Shown piece after piece: positions 44,931 through 56,893 of a stretch of DNA of 64,000 nt. A program made the position numbers and the translations under genes. This stretch comes from Armigeres subalbatus. Taxonomy: Eukaryota; Arthropoda; Insecta; Diptera; Culicidae. Under the pieces are notes generated by a model. That model ran no database searches, was not told where the DNA came from, and saw only the letters and a program-made list of their open reading frames with translations. The stretch covers positions 71,651,481 through 71,715,480 of the forward strand of contig NC_085141.1 of NCBI RefSeq assembly GCF_024139115.2, written 5' to 3'. How positions within the stretch are numbered: position 1 is the stretch's first letter; every line of letters starts with the position of its first letter.

Positions 44931-46112
44931 GACGTTTTGCCCATTTTTTTTTACCTTCGACCTTTTGTCCAACAACCGCAATTTCTATCTTTTTTTCTTT
45001 CAACTTTTTGTCTTTCGACCTTTTCACTCACTACCCTTTGTCTTTCGATCTTTTTTCTTTCGGCCCTTTGTCCTTCGACTTTTTTACTTTCAACCTTTTG
45101 ACCTTTCGACCTTTTGACATTAGACCTTCCACGTTTCGTCCTTCGACCTTTTGGCTCAGATTTTTTTTTTCGACCTTTTGACCTTTCGACCTTTTAACCT
45201 CTCGACATTTTGACATTCGACCTTTTGACATTCGACCTTTTGGCTTAATTCGACCTTTCAACCTTTTGTCCTTTCGACCTTTTGAGTCAGACTTTCTGTT
45301 TCGACCATTTGTCCCTTCGACCTTTTGATCCTTCGACCTTTTGTCCTTTCGACCTTTTGACCTTCGACCTTTTGTCCTTTGACCTTTTGACTTTCGACCT
45401 TTTGTCCTACAATCTGTGCGACACTCGAAAGAAAAGCCTATGATAGAAAAAAGGAAAAATTCAACAATAAAATATAATCAGGTGAAACACAAATAAACAT
45501 AAATATGTGAATCTCGAAAGTAATGTCTATGACTAAAAGAAGTAAAAATTTAACAAAGAAATATTATCAGGTGAAACATAAATAAACATAAATGTGCGAA
45601 CGAATGGTTAATTAACACTCGATGTTTTGCCTAATTTTTTTGACCTTCGAGTTTTTTACCCTTAACTTTTGTCCTACTAATATATTTGTTCTTTAGACCT
45701 TTATATTTGTTCTTTAGACCTTTTGTACTTAAGCCATTTTACTTTCGACCTTTTGTCCTTTGACGTTTTTAATTTCGACCTTTTGTCCTTCGGCCTATCG
45801 ACTCAGACTTTTTGTTTCGACATTTCGTCCCTTCAACCTATTGACCTCTCGACCTTTTTTCCTTTCAACCTTCTGTCCTTCAACCTTTTGACTCAGATGT
45901 TTTGGTTCAGACTTTTGTCCCTTCGACCTTTTGCTTTTTCGACCCTTTGTCCATTTGACCTTTTGCCCCTTCGGCCATTTGACTCAGATTTTTTGTTTCA
46001 ACTTTTTGTCCCTTCGACCTTTTGACCCTTTGACCTTTTGTCCTTTGGACCTTTTGACTTTCGACCTTTTGTCCTTCGATCTCTCGACCTTCGACCTTTT
46101 GTCCTACAACCA
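44931..46112 (-). repeat. 16-bp tandem array, inverted arm
   Basis: Units CGACCTTTTGTCCTTT, the reverse complement of the 42867-43895 unit, with periodic GACTCAGA spacer words. The two arrays form an inverted pair about 1 kb apart, similar in design to the hAT-like foldback. No terminal repeats or TSD were identified. Confidence 0.9.
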
Positions 46113-46284
46113 GTTTTTTATATAAAAAATGTTTTTTTCGTATGACACTTCTAGGATTTCTTCCCTCTTTCAAAGTTACGTTATCTTTAAACATTCCATT
46201 TTATAATTATAAACGTTAATGTTTCCAATTTGTATTTGTGTTAATATATACTGAAAACCCTTGGTTTTTATAATTTCGTACTCA

Positions 46285-46635
46285 GCAGACCCCACACGAG
46301 GCATTAATTAACAATATTTTTTTCGTCAAACTTTTCTATAATATTTCCACTGATTAGCCGGGATGGCCGTAGCTGAAGAAAAACTCATTTTTTTCTTGAA
46401 CCAATACGAATCAAATAGCGGTATAACGCACAAATCACGCACACACTCAACCGTTATCGACTCCTGTTGGCAAACTGCGGGGGGGGGGGGCTTAGGAGAA
46501 ATATTGAAAGGAATATCAAACTTTACTGATTTCCCTCAATATTTACTTCAATATTTTGGGTTCGCACTCAAACCATCAATCTTTTTCTTCAATAATCAAG
46601 AGTTTGTCAAAAATTTTCCGTCATGTGGGGTCTGC
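46285..46635. mobile_element. 351-bp MITE with GCAGACCCCACAYGA ends
   Basis: GCAGACCCCACACGA at 46285-46299 and its inverted TCATGTGGGGTCTGC at 46621-46635. The interior is non-coding and includes a G-run at 46481-46490. Confidence 0.7.
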
Positions 46636-46846
46636 TTTACCCCGCCCGATACGCCCGATACCCCACAGGTGGGGTCAGAGTGCGGTTTTTATGTGTCTTA
46701 TAAAAAGGGTTCTACTCAAATGAATTTCAATAGTTTCAATTTTTTTTTCCGCTGGGTTACATATAGGAAGAGCATACGAATCGTCGACATTGTTTTGCTA
46801 TGCAGAAGCTCGCTTCGTAAGGGCGACATGATCGATTGAAAACGAT
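46636..46846. other. no gene seen
   Basis: CCCGCCCGATACGCCCGATACC words, then AT-rich sequence up to the inverted GCTCTTGCCCCACTC motif. Confidence 0.4.
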
Positions 46847-46871
46847 ATGCGTGCTCTTGCCCCACTCTATT
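46847..46871 (-). repeat. terminal-like AATAGAGTGGGGCAAGAG motif, right
   Basis: Inverted copy of the motif at 32621-32645. Beyond about 25 bp the two sites do not match. Confidence 0.6.
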
Positions 46872-47864
46872 ACTATATTACTACTACTATGTACCATAAT
46901 ACGAACGCATTCTTCAACCCCTGTAGCACCCTGTGGATACGTGATCTGGTAGGAATGATGTTGAAGTGACTACTTGAACACGATACATATCGACGAATCA
47001 TCTCTGCTTTCTTTGTACTGGCTGCGTTTGTGTTCAAGCAGATTAGATAAGATTATACAAACCACTTCTACGCTCAATTATTGTATTACACTATAGAGAG
47101 ATTCTATTGTCTATATATTACACTAACTAGGAATAGATGTTTCAGGTACCACCAATAATAAGACGCTTCTAATATTTATCATACTTGCAAATACTCGATT
47201 CTAGGTCAATAGTTTATGCCCTTTTTGATATTGATATTAAGAGTTATAATGCTGTAGACTGACGGTTTAAATCGTATTAAGAATGTGTTTACATCCAGAA
47301 CAGTGAGCATAAATTTAATATATCTGCACATATTCAAAATTTTAGGTGACACTATGACGAAGATATTTCTAAAACTAGCGCAAAAAACGAAGGACAGTAG
47401 GAGTGATGCATCCAGTCCATTGGCCCTGACGGCAGAGCTAATTCAAAATGGTGACTGTGTGATTCTTTTCTATTTCACCTGGAAAGGAAGATAAGATGAC
47501 AATTTTAAAACGGATTTTAGAACGTTAATACATTTTGGATGCATTTTTTTTATTTTCGGGATGAAACTTTGATTTACTTTTTGAATAGCAACACAAAAAA
47601 TGAATTATTTTGAAAAAAAAAATATATATGTGTAAATATGTAGCCAAATATGAAGTTTTTCATAATAAAAATCCCTTGCATTATTTTTTTTTCAATGAGA
47701 CATTGTTAAAAACATTTTAGAACCAATTTGAAGTTTACTTCCCATACTTTACCATGTTAAAACACCACCACCATGCTACCACGTCCGTCTCCACCAGATA
47801 CCAGCACCGCGGCTTCGTTAAAGTGAATTCGGTCCACTTTGTTGTCGTCTCATCTTTTTTTCCT
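46872..47864. other. no gene seen
   Basis: Unique-looking AT-rich sequence. Short frames only; no RNA motifs. Confidence 0.4.
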
Positions 47865-48300
47865 ATACACCCGTTTCAATCTATTCAGTGACTGAGTAAA
47901 ATTGTATTGCCGTCCATGTTTTCTCATCTCATTAAAAACTCACTTATTTTTCGTGAAAAGTGATAAAACTCAAATTTTAAGTAGGGGAACTGTTCCGTTT
48001 TCCATCTCACTGAACATATATTTATCTCATCGCGAAACAAAGAAATACGGCACCAATTTTGTCGCTTCTTTTTGCTAACATGCGTGCTCTCTGCTAAAAA
48101 TCACAAAAATAATAAACAAACCAAAAACCTTTTCATTGCTTTGTATTTCGTGAGACCAATATCGGAGCTATGAGATGAAGTCCAGGAGCAGTAATCCTAA
48201 TTCCACTTTGTACGAAAAATGAGTAAGACTTCTGTGAGAAAAAAAGAGACGGCCATACAGTTTTACTCAGACACTGAGCATAATAGAACAGGCGCGTAGG
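47865..48300. mobile_element. MITE-like inverted repeat element
   Basis: CACCCGTTTCAATCTATTCA, then GTGACTGAGTAAAATTGTAT-TGCCGTCC at the left pairs with GACGGCCATACAGTTTTACT-CAGACACTGAG near 48250-48280. Both ends continue into ATGAGATGA/TTTCTC-type sequence. Boundaries are approximate. Confidence 0.6.
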
Positions 48301-48433
48301 AAATATCGCTCGATATCACAACCGTTGACAGTCTTAGGCAGATTAGCTACAAGTAAGAAAAAAGTGTTAAGCGTTAAAAAATAAGGAAGGACTTATGCAT
48401 TTCTTGACAATAGTGAGCGTCATTTAATTGTTT

Positions 48434-48600
48434 GAAGTAGGACTTCCGTCTCTCTTTACCCTGTGATGAAAGATTTTAAACGCGCTGTGGTGAATGATTT
48501 TATACGTCAATTGCGTTCGTCTCAATGGACACATTTCTACAATAAAGCCCTTATTTGACAACTTTCAAGTATGTCTTTCATACTAATACTTGATAATACC
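48434..48600 (-). mobile_element. diverged SLH 3' terminal fragment, inverted
   Basis: GTAGGACTTCCGTCTCTCTT, GAAAGATTTTAAACG, GTTCGTCTCAATGGACA and CTTTCAAGTATGTCTTTCAT follow the order of the SLH terminal block in reverse orientation, with substitutions throughout; an old copy. Confidence 0.7.
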
Positions 48601-48975
48601 CGAAATTCAGAAGGGTTGTGTACAAGCAGGGTTACTGGAAATCGCATCAAGTTGCAGCAATTAACCATCAAGGCCAACCTAAACAAAAAACCAATAAGGT
48701 ATAATATGGAATTTGTGGCAGAAAGTATTTTGCAGAAAATTATATTATCTTTAGTTATATCTGTACAAAAACCTGCAGAATACATTCTTTGCTTCAACTC
48801 AATTTTTTTACGGGGGATAATTCAGCGAGAATAACATGATCAGATGAAGTAATACAATCAATTATTTTTTTATTATCGAACGATCAATTTTAAAGGAGGG
48901 CCCAATAAGTAGAATCAAATTCATAAAAATAGTAACATAGCATTGAAGATGTAATCATTATCCGGCAATCAGTAA
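48601..48975. other. no gene seen
   Basis: AT-rich, two weak overlapping frames on opposite strands without motifs. Confidence 0.4.
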
Positions 48976-49129
48976 AAACAACGAACAGTGGGTAATGTCT
49001 GTGACATAACCGCTAAGTGGACGTAGGACTTGACTTGACCATGCCTTTAAGATACATAATATGTCCAAATTTCTCACCTCTAATCCGTGCGATAGCGACT
49101 GAAGGAGGACATTTTTTTTTAACTCTTAG

Positions 49130-49145
49130 AGCCTTGAAAAAGGCT
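49130..49145 (-). terminator. histone-type stem-loop (type A)
   Basis: Minus strand AGCCTT-TTTC-AAGGCT. Its promoter is missing in this copy because of the LINE sequence. Confidence 0.45.
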
Positions 49146-49238
49146 GTTTGCTCCGGCTAAGTGCAAAAAGTAAGAAAACGATCTTTTCAAATAACTGCGA
49201 ATTTCTAGTGAGGGTATAAAAAAGACTGAATGCTCTGC

Positions 49239-49627
49239 GATGATGATGATGGTTTGTTTTTGAGGGATATTAACTCAGGCGGTCATTCATCCCTAACTGT
49301 TGGTGTTTACAGTTGGTCGATCAGGTTGGTGTCCTTCAGGAATTCGATCAGTTTCTCTTCGTTGGGTGGCGATAAAATCTCCTCAGGCGTGCTACTCAAA
49401 TTTAAAGCCAAGCGTTGCGTTGCATAAGCGTTACATTCTGATAGTATATGGGTGACAGTGAGGGGGATATTGCAAGTGGTGCATATTGGGGGTTCGGTTT
49501 TTTCGAGTATGTATCTATGGGTAAGGCGAGTATGGCCGATTCGTAGACGGGAGAGAGTGCGACGATATTTCGGGTTTTTGTTATCTGGCCAGGGTAAAGT
49601 GGATGGTTTGTAGAAGGAAGGAAACAC
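49239..49627 (-). pseudogene. non-LTR retrotransposon C-terminus (5'-truncated)
   Basis: Minus-strand frame 49627-49307: NPKYRRTLSRLRIGHTRLTH, YILEKTEPPICTTCNIPLTV, HILSECNAYATQRL. This is the C-terminal region, with the C-x2-C...H...C motif, of I/LOA/Jockey-type ORF2. A 70-bp 3' UTR follows, ending in a (CATCAT)n tail at 49250-49239. It is a short 5'-truncated insertion, and the flanking SLH repeat lacks about 300 bp at the site, so integration was accompanied by deletion. Confidence 0.78.
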
Positions 49628-50056
49628 CCGGACATGGGATTTCTAGTGATAAGATTTAGAATTGGTAACATGGGACGATCATTCAGTCACGTTCGCTTTG
49701 TGTGCGGTCAGTAGCAAACAATGTTTATCTAGATATTTCTTGATCAATGCCAAAAAATCCAACATTTGATGAAAAATCGATTGATAGTTTATTAATGTTT
49801 TAGCTGTAATCGGTGTTTTCTTTATCCAAATAAGATTATGTGAGAGATTTGGACATCTTATGAATCTTTAAAGGCATGGTCAAGCGAAGTCCTTCGTCCA
49901 CTTCGCGGTTAAATCAGAAAAATTATCCACTGTTAGTTTTGACGCTATTTATGAAAATCACGCATAAAATTTTCTCTCTAGAATATTGGATTTGGCACCC
50001 AAGTACAATTTCTATCCCGAAGGGTATTGAAAGCATTGATATTGATCTCTATTATT

Positions 50057-50072
50057 GGCTCTCTGAAGAACC
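50057..50072 (-). terminator. histone-type stem-loop (type B)
   Basis: Minus strand GGTTCT-TCAG-AGAGCC. The preceding word is CAAAC with one change (ATCAAAC). Confidence 0.4.
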
Positions 50073-50716
50073 GTTTGATTTTTGGACATACATGCTGCAT
50101 CATGTGGCTTTTCTTCAGACTGTCTCGGCTCAGCACCGATGCCGGCCGGTCTCGGCTCGACTCTGCTCAGCATTGCTGCTTTGTCGGGTCTGTAGGGTGG
50201 ACTGCTGATGTGCTGGCTAGGTTTCGGATGATGATGGTCGCTTCGATGGTGACGAGCCGAAAAAGCGGTCGGTGCAAACTTCATTCCCTATTGAAAGTGC
50301 TGTTCAATCAATGATGCAGTTGCTTCGCTTGTCCCGGTCAGAATGAAAGGAAAAAATCGCGTTGCGCTATTTTATGGCTTCTCGGCAGACCCAGCGGCTG
50401 CTCATTCGCTGGTGTCTGCACCAATCAGAACGTGGTAATGGAATGATGCAAGAATTATGCGGTACCCATATTTATAGGTTCCCTTGAGCTCAATGTTTTT
50501 CATTGGAAACAGTTTCATGCCTATTGAAACAAGTTGTTCGGGTCTTATCAAGTATGGACATGAAAGGCATACTTGAAATCTGTCGATTGAGGGGCTTACC
50601 GCAGAAATTCGTCCACTGAGGCGAACGCTATTTCAACACAGCGTAACGCGGTCGATTTGAATATTTTAAAATGACATCCGTTATAGTAAAGAGAGACGTA
50701 AGTCCTACGTCAAAAA

Positions 50717-50927
50717 TATTTGGTAGGCGTACTAGCGAACACCATCCATCATAACCGGTACCATATAGTTTTTCATGAAAAGTTCCTAATTTTGAGAAAA
50801 CCCGCGTTAGATGTCTTTCGCCATATCAATTTCTGGAGGTTAACTCATGCCGGCTATTTGCGTATATACGATAACGCCTGGCTGTGAAAGTGGCGGGTAG
50901 AAAATCAGCCACTGTCAATAATTCATC
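50717..50927. other. no gene seen
   Basis: Short stretch of unassigned sequence between two SLH 3' ends. Confidence 0.35.
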
Positions 50928-51556
50928 TTGATCAGTGTTGTCATTGACAGTCTATCGTCACACCGCCGAGCCGCGCTTACTGTCCGGTAGGCTTCTCCTT
51001 TGTGCGGTGGCCTCGACAATGCCGGACCGAAAATGCCGATGATGCTGACGATTCTGCCTTGCTCTTGAGAAAGCTTAAGTTTGCGATTGCGTAGCTGAGA
51101 CGATGGAGCAACACTTCAAAAGTTCTGGTGATGCGGTTGCTTTGCCTGTTCTTGTCAGATCTCAGGGTCAGATTGAGAAGAAAAAATCTTGCTGCGCTTT
51201 TTATGCCTTCCTGACCTAGCGAGAGCTCATTCGCTGACGTCTGCACCAATCAGAGCGTGGCAATGGAATGATGCAAGAATGATGCGGTACTCATATTTAT
51301 AGGTTCTCGTGAATTCAATATTTTGCTTTGAAAACAGTTTTGGGCCTATTGAAACAAGTTTTTCGGGTCTTATCAAGCATGGACATGAAAGGCATACTTG
51401 AAATCTGTCGATTGAGGGGTTTACCGCAGAAATTTGTCCACTGAGACGAACGCTATTAACGTTTAAAATCTTTCAACACAGCGTAACGCGGTCGATTTGA
51501 ATATTTCGAAATGACACCCGGTATAGTAAAGAGAGACGTAAGTCCTACGTCAAAAA
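50928..51556 (+). mobile_element. SLH repeat 3' half
   Basis: Corresponds to about 1660-2270 of copy 1 (GACAGTCTATCGTCACACCG to CCTACGTCAAAAAA), with several small deletions. Confidence 0.8.
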
Positions 51557-53110
51557 ACAGTGTGGAGTAGTAAAAGACAGTAAAATAGTTCACAATTATT
51601 TTCCAAATGTAAATGTGCACAATAACTTACTCGAGAGGCAAACGGGCGAGAGAACATTCAGCGAAGACGAACAGACAACATCCGATGGCGAAGGAAGACA
51701 ACAGTGCATCGAGAAATACATACCAGACTTAATTGGTATCACCAGAACGACAGGTCATACGGAAGGTTGAAGATAAAGAGTGTGGGGGTATCAAGACGGA
51801 TTCAACCGGACGAAATCTTTGGAGGAACATCAGGAGTAGAAATTTTCGGAGGAACATCAGGAAAAGGTGAATTATACAAGGCGATATAAAAGAAGATTTA
51901 ACCTGGCGGAATAACACAATAACTCCGAGATAAGCAGAAACAGAAAAACCATGAAGACTAAACTCCCACGATAGAAGACAAGTTATGAAGAGAATCAACC
52001 CAAGGCGAGCAAAATTTTATCAATAGCAACTAATTTGCATCACACAACAAAAGATGCGAATGTCTCACAGCAAAACTGAGCAGCGTATACACGGCAATTC
52101 ACCACAACTTACGTATCAACGGCGAATCAACTGAAAACTATTGGAGATACATTATAATAGCTACACATTTTTTTGCTATAAGGCAAACAGTAAATTCATG
52201 AACTACAACCAGAGGAAAGCAACATATACATTCGGAGATGGCACGTCAAATTATTACTAGTGAATGGTACGATCAAATTTTACGCACCCAGCAAACGATA
52301 GACATCATATATCAACAACTTTACCACGGACACCCAATATTACGTTACAAGTTCAAACAACCAAGCAACAGACCAGGAGTATACCCTGCACTCGGAATCT
52401 GAAACCGACCAAGTGATCTACACGAAATATTATGAAGAAGCGAGCATCAGCAAGCAGACGCTAGGCGGGTTAAGAAGGCATCATCAGGTAAGACACTCTC
52501 GAGGAAGTATATGTGTAGAGGGATTAGGCGAAAATATTACAAAAAAGTTATAGCAACATTAATTTGAGAAATCAGAAAATTGCACGAAAATAGTATTAAG
52601 GAAATTCAAAGATGTACACTGCTTGAAAATTTGTATTTTTTAATGATCAGAGGACAACTTTTGAATATTTCATGAATATGTTTGAACTATAGCTTCAGGA
52701 GAACCCTAAAGTTTTGAAACGAAACCATCAACTATCCACTTGAAATGATAATTTACAATTCTAATTTCAAGCTCAGTGGGTTGGAAGAGATGTAGCGACC
52801 CTAAACGCCATGCAATAATCATCATTTTTCTTCTATGTTTAAAGTATGTCATATAAACGAACAAAAGGAAAGATTGGACAGGTTGAAACCTGTCCATTTA
52901 TGTTTATCAAATAGCAACCGCTGTTGAAAATAAACAACGGATATTTAAGTATAAGCAAAACTTGGCGAATAAGCTGGCCTAGAAATAGTAGCTGACTCAA
53001 TTGTTAAATAATTGTTTATTTAGGGAGTACGAATGCTCTCGGAGCAGAATGTCACATGAGAGTAAATGTAGGCAGCATGCAACATTCTGCAACATTATTG
53101 AAAATGAGAG
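51557..53110. other. unassigned, purine-rich leader-like sequence
   Basis: No gene recognised. 51640-52060 is A/G-rich with stop codons in all frames. A 20-bp direct repeat around TTYGGAGGAACATCAGGA occurs at 51820 and 51845. It could be the untranslated leader of an unknown element; nothing supports a specific call. Confidence 0.3.
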
Positions 53111-53510
53111 AAAAAACGAACAGTGGGTAATGTCTGTGACATAACCGCTAAGTGGACGTAGGACTTGACTTGACCATGCCTTTAAGATACATAATAGGTC
53201 CAAATTTCTCACTTCAACTATTTAGGATACATAATCGGCGTTGCATACCATTCCTTGGCCAAATCTTCTCATCAAACCGACACAGAAATCAAATCTACCT
53301 CGAACAAGAATCATCTAAAACAATTCAGGAAGTATCTGTCCGGTCACGAAATATTAGCCTCGACAGTGGCAACCTTCCCACTGAAGGACTGCCTGAAATA
53401 AACCTCAAGTTGGCTCAGCAGGGGATATAGACTGTATCTCAGCCCTTCCACTGAAGGGCCTTCTAATCCGTCGATAGCGACTGAAGGAGAACATTATTTT
53501 TAACTCTTAG

Positions 53511-53526
53511 AGCCTTGAAAAAGGCT
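53511..53526 (-). terminator. histone-type stem-loop (type A)
   Basis: Minus strand AGCCTT-TTTC-AAGGCT, preceded by GCAAAC. Confidence 0.5.
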
Positions 53527-53605
53527 GTTTGCTTCGGCTAAGTGCAGAAAGTAAGAAAACGATCTTTTCAAATAACCGCGAATTTCTAGTGATGGTATAA
53601 AAAAG

Positions 53606-53690
53606 ACTGAATGCTTTGCGAGCGAATGCACTTTTCTTTTATACTACTTAATTTTGAATCTTCTCTGCTTCCCAATTGGTGGGCCAATCA
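53606..53690 (-). promoter_or_regulatory. SLH minigene core promoter
   Basis: Minus strand GATTGGCCCACCAAT, TATAAAAG at 53643-53636, TCAGT at 53610-53606. Confidence 0.5.
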
Positions 53691-54069
53691 GCTAGTGTCT
53701 TGTGTCTTGTATTGTATTGCTTCTTTGTCAGACAAAGCGTCATCATCATCAACGCGTTCGAGAAGGGCTTCTTCTTTTTTACGCTTGTTGCTCGCTGCTG
53801 GCGTCTATTTCCTAACAGGACTTCGTTTGATACAGCCAATAAGCCGTGTGCGTGTTCTTTTCTGAGACAACATTGTTAGTAGTAGAAGGAAGGAAACACC
53901 CGGACATGGGATTTCAGGTGATAAGATTTAGAATTGGTAACATGGGACGATCATTCGTTATTTATGAAAATCACGCATAAAATTTTAGCACTATAATATT
54001 GGATTTGGCACCCAAGTACAATTTCTATCCCGAAGGGTATTGAAAGCTTTGATATTGATCTCTATTATT

Positions 54070-54085
54070 GGCTCTCTGAAGAACC
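54070..54085 (-). terminator. histone-type stem-loop (type B)
   Basis: Minus strand CAAAC then GGTTCT-TCAG-AGAGCC. Confidence 0.4.
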
Positions 54086-54092
54086 GTTTGTT

Positions 54093-54222
54093 TTGCCTTT
54101 CTCGTATACTAAGTATACGGAAAGGCTATAGAACTGCTCCAAAACCGAACTTTTTATAGAAGGCTCGGAGACCCATAGTGTTATATACCAATCGACTCAG
54201 CTCGACGAATTGAGGTGATGTC

Positions 54223-54309
<87 letters not shown>

Positions 54310-54320
54310 AAAAATGTGAG
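54093..54320 (+). repeat. GTATAC/(GT)n module
   Basis: Second forward copy of the module at 156-480, with about 40 GT units at 54228-54307. Confidence 0.8.
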
Positions 54321-54480
54321 ACACGTTTTTGGGTATTTAGCATCATCCGATTGCTCGCAACAAGTTGCATTCGACGCGGAATACAGTCCCATTGGTTCCT
54401 ATTTAAAATTAGATCGATCGAACTTTGCGTTTCGGAGTTATGGCCAAAAAACTGTTTTAACGTGCAAAAAAAAAGCAAAA

Positions 54481-54549
54481 CGCTATACTCTGGATTCGAA
54501 CTCGTGACCTCTGAAACGGGAAGCGGTTACTACACCACTGTACTATCGA
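54481..54549 (-). repeat. tRNA-derived SINE head
   Basis: Same tRNA-like A and B boxes as at 628-696. Confidence 0.5.
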
Positions 54550-55342
54550 TACACATAACGTGTGAGAAGATACGTACAAATATAAATCATCCAATGGGGC
54601 ATATATTCATTGCCTCTATAAGCAACAGAATTCATCCTGCCAGGGTATCGTTTCCTATACTGGAAGTATTAATGGATTGAGAAAAGAAAATATTAATTTT
54701 TCTCGTTGGTTATTAAAATATACAGTTTCAATACATTAACTTAGAACAAGATGCCGTGGTCAGTATAAGCCGTTTGGCAGCGCAGTATCATTACTTGACA
54801 CTTTACCGATCGCTACTAAACGCGCTGCTAAAACAGTAGCGCAGCTGACAGGTGATCAAATTTGGTAGCGCGATAAACAGCGCTGCTATTTGATGAACTA
54901 TTAAACGTACTTGAAATCTGTTGATTGAGGGGCCTACCGCAGAAATTCGTCCACTGAGACGAACTGAGATTAACGTTTAAAATTTTTCAACACAGCGTAA
55001 CGCGATCGATTTGAATATTTTGAAATGACACCCGGTATAGTAAAGAGAGACGTAAGTCCTAAGTCAAAATTCAGTAGCTATTTACCTATTCACATCAACA
55101 AATAAATCAAATTCTAAATTGAAATATTTAGACTCAAAAAAGTGACAATTTTTGGAATTCTAATGGAGAAATTTCAAAATTTGTTGTTGAAATCTTGGAA
55201 TAAGAAACGCATTTTCTTTTGTCGTGAGCGAGGAGGACAGAATTTTGTAACAATTCATCGCCAGGAACGCGAATTAATAAAATTGTCACGCAAACGCTCG
55301 CTAATTAGTTGATTGTACTACATCTTCAAAATGATTCTATTG

Positions 55343-55396
55343 CTTTTTTATTGTCTTTATTAATGAGGTTTTCGGCCCTTGACCGGTTCACCTCAG
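55343..55396. mobile_element. 54-bp insertion, probable extreme LINE/SINE 3' end
   Basis: CTTTTTTATTGTCTTTATTA, then ATGAGGTTTTCGGCCC, absent from the paralogous site near 1484 and flanked by a 9-bp duplication ATTCTATTG at 55334-55342 and 55397-55405. Confidence 0.75.
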
Positions 55397-55433
55397 ATTC
55401 TATTGCGAAAAACTCTTTACTAAGTATATTAGT

Positions 55434-55449
55434 GGTTCTGAAAAGATCC
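55434..55449 (-). terminator. histone-type stem-loop (type C) with purine tract
   Basis: Minus strand GGATCT-TTTC-AGAACC, then ACTAATATACTTAGTAAAGAG. Paralogue of 1513-1528. Confidence 0.45.
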
Positions 55450-56203
55450 ATTCACAATGTTAGATGTAAATTTCCTCTTGAGCGGTTCAACTGGGAGTTT
55501 ATGATTATTTAAAACATTATGAATCGATGTCTGCAGAAATACCAAACGCTTAACCGCTGCTGCCATCGGCCGAGAAAACTTGATCAGTAGTGTTGTTGTC
55601 GACACTCTATCGTCACACACCGCCGTGCCCGCGCTTACTGTTGGCTTCTCGACAATGCCGGGCTGAAAATGCCGATGATGCTGACGATTCTGCCTTGCTC
55701 TTAAAAAGGCTTTAGGTTTGCGAATGCGTGGCTGATACGATGATGCAACCTTTCAAAAATTCGGACGATGCGATGCTGTTATTGCTTTGCCTGTTTCGGT
55801 CAGATTGAGCATGAGCATGAGCATGAGCATGATTGACCGCCCACGGTTGCTACTCCGTTATTGCCAGGTCAGCTGTTATTACACAGAGAACCAATAGATG
55901 AAGTTTGGGATTAACATCATCTTCAATGTGTAAGAACTGGTGACCCTAAAAATAAGCAATACCAGCGCCGGCCGTGTCCGAATGCAGGTCAATTAAGGAA
56001 TAGGTAGGAAATTGTTGACGTGATACTCGCTTTGATAGAAGCCGACGAGTCATCTGCACTTCCACGAGAAATCACTGGGATGTTGGATATATGGGGTAGA
56101 GAGTGTGGCAGGGTTCGTTTTGGTAAACGGTATGCCGTGTATAGTGTGTAGTTTGATCAATTCAAAACATAATCGAACGAACACTAATCATTTTAATTAC
56201 AGA

Positions 56204-56440
56204 CCGCACTAAGCAGAACAAAACTTTCGATGACCAGCCGATCTCTCTGCTAACCGCACAAAGCAGAACAACATTTTCGATGACCGGCCGATCGTTCTGC
56301 TTACTGACGCGAATCTTCACTATCTAACTAATTTATTCACCCGCACAAAGCAGAACAACACTTCGATGATCGGACGATCGTTCTGCTAACCGCACAAAGC
56401 AGAACAAATTATGTGATGACCGGCCGATCGTTCTGCCTAC
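56204..56440. repeat. hairpin minisatellite CCGCACAAAGCAGAACA...GTTCTGC
   Basis: Four units of about 50 bp. Each starts CCGCACWAAGCAGAACAA and ends GCCGATCGTTCTGCT, so AGCAGAAC and GTTCTGCT can pair within each unit. Units 2 and 3 are separated by about 50 bp. A degenerate fifth unit (ACCGCACAAGCAGATC) lies near 56620. Confidence 0.85.
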
Positions 56441-56893
56441 TAAATAAATCACGACTGTACGTAAACTCTGAATGCTGAACATTTGTCTTTCAAGCAACAA
56501 ACAAACATGATCCACTTTTTTCACTCAATTCTGACAGAAAATTTGATACTCCTAATAAACGTCTCTGAGGCATGTTTTCAAGTACAGCATTGCGATTAGT
56601 TAAATCTATTCACATATCGACCGCACAAGCAGATCAAAAGCTTCTGATTCTCGCGAACAATCTGCATATCATATAAAAACGCACTCTGATCTATTTTCCT
56701 ATCAGCTATGTTTTAGGCTTAGATGCATTTTCTACTAACAAAATGGGATGCGAGGAAGATAGTTGACAAAAGAGATATACTTGAAATAGGCATTGAGAAG
56801 GAAGATTTGAAGATAGTCAAAATAGAAGGCAAGCAAAGGCCAGAATAAATATATATTGTGAAATGCACCTCCGTAAATCGGATTTGTCTTGCT

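Larger units (their letters stand above)
48976..50716 (+). mobile_element. SLH repeat copy with a LINE replacement
   Basis: Canonical 5' terminus at 48982 and 3' end at 50716. Relative to the complete copy, about 49075 joins directly to the AATCCGTGCGATAGCGACTG region, and 49239-49610 is replaced by a foreign LINE end in place of the minigene promoter. The second half (49611-50716) is full and includes stem-loop B at 50057. Confidence 0.8.
53111..55071 (+). mobile_element. SLH repeat, first half of duplicate locus
   Basis: A complete 5' half (53111-53935) runs into a segment equal to 1-1213. Copy 1 in this window begins exactly where 53936 begins only because the window starts there. It contains the minigene (promoter 53606-53690, stem-loop 53511), the GT module and the SINE head. 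Confidence 0.82.

Noticed and set aside
42867..46112. CRISPR-like regularly spaced repeats
   Set aside because: Units are contiguous and degenerate with no unique spacers, no cas genes, and the DNA is clearly eukaryotic.
46363..46839. 158-aa frame MAVAEEKLIFFLNQYESNSG
   Set aside because: It spans a MITE with inverted ends and a G-run and continues into flanking DNA, so it is chance openness.
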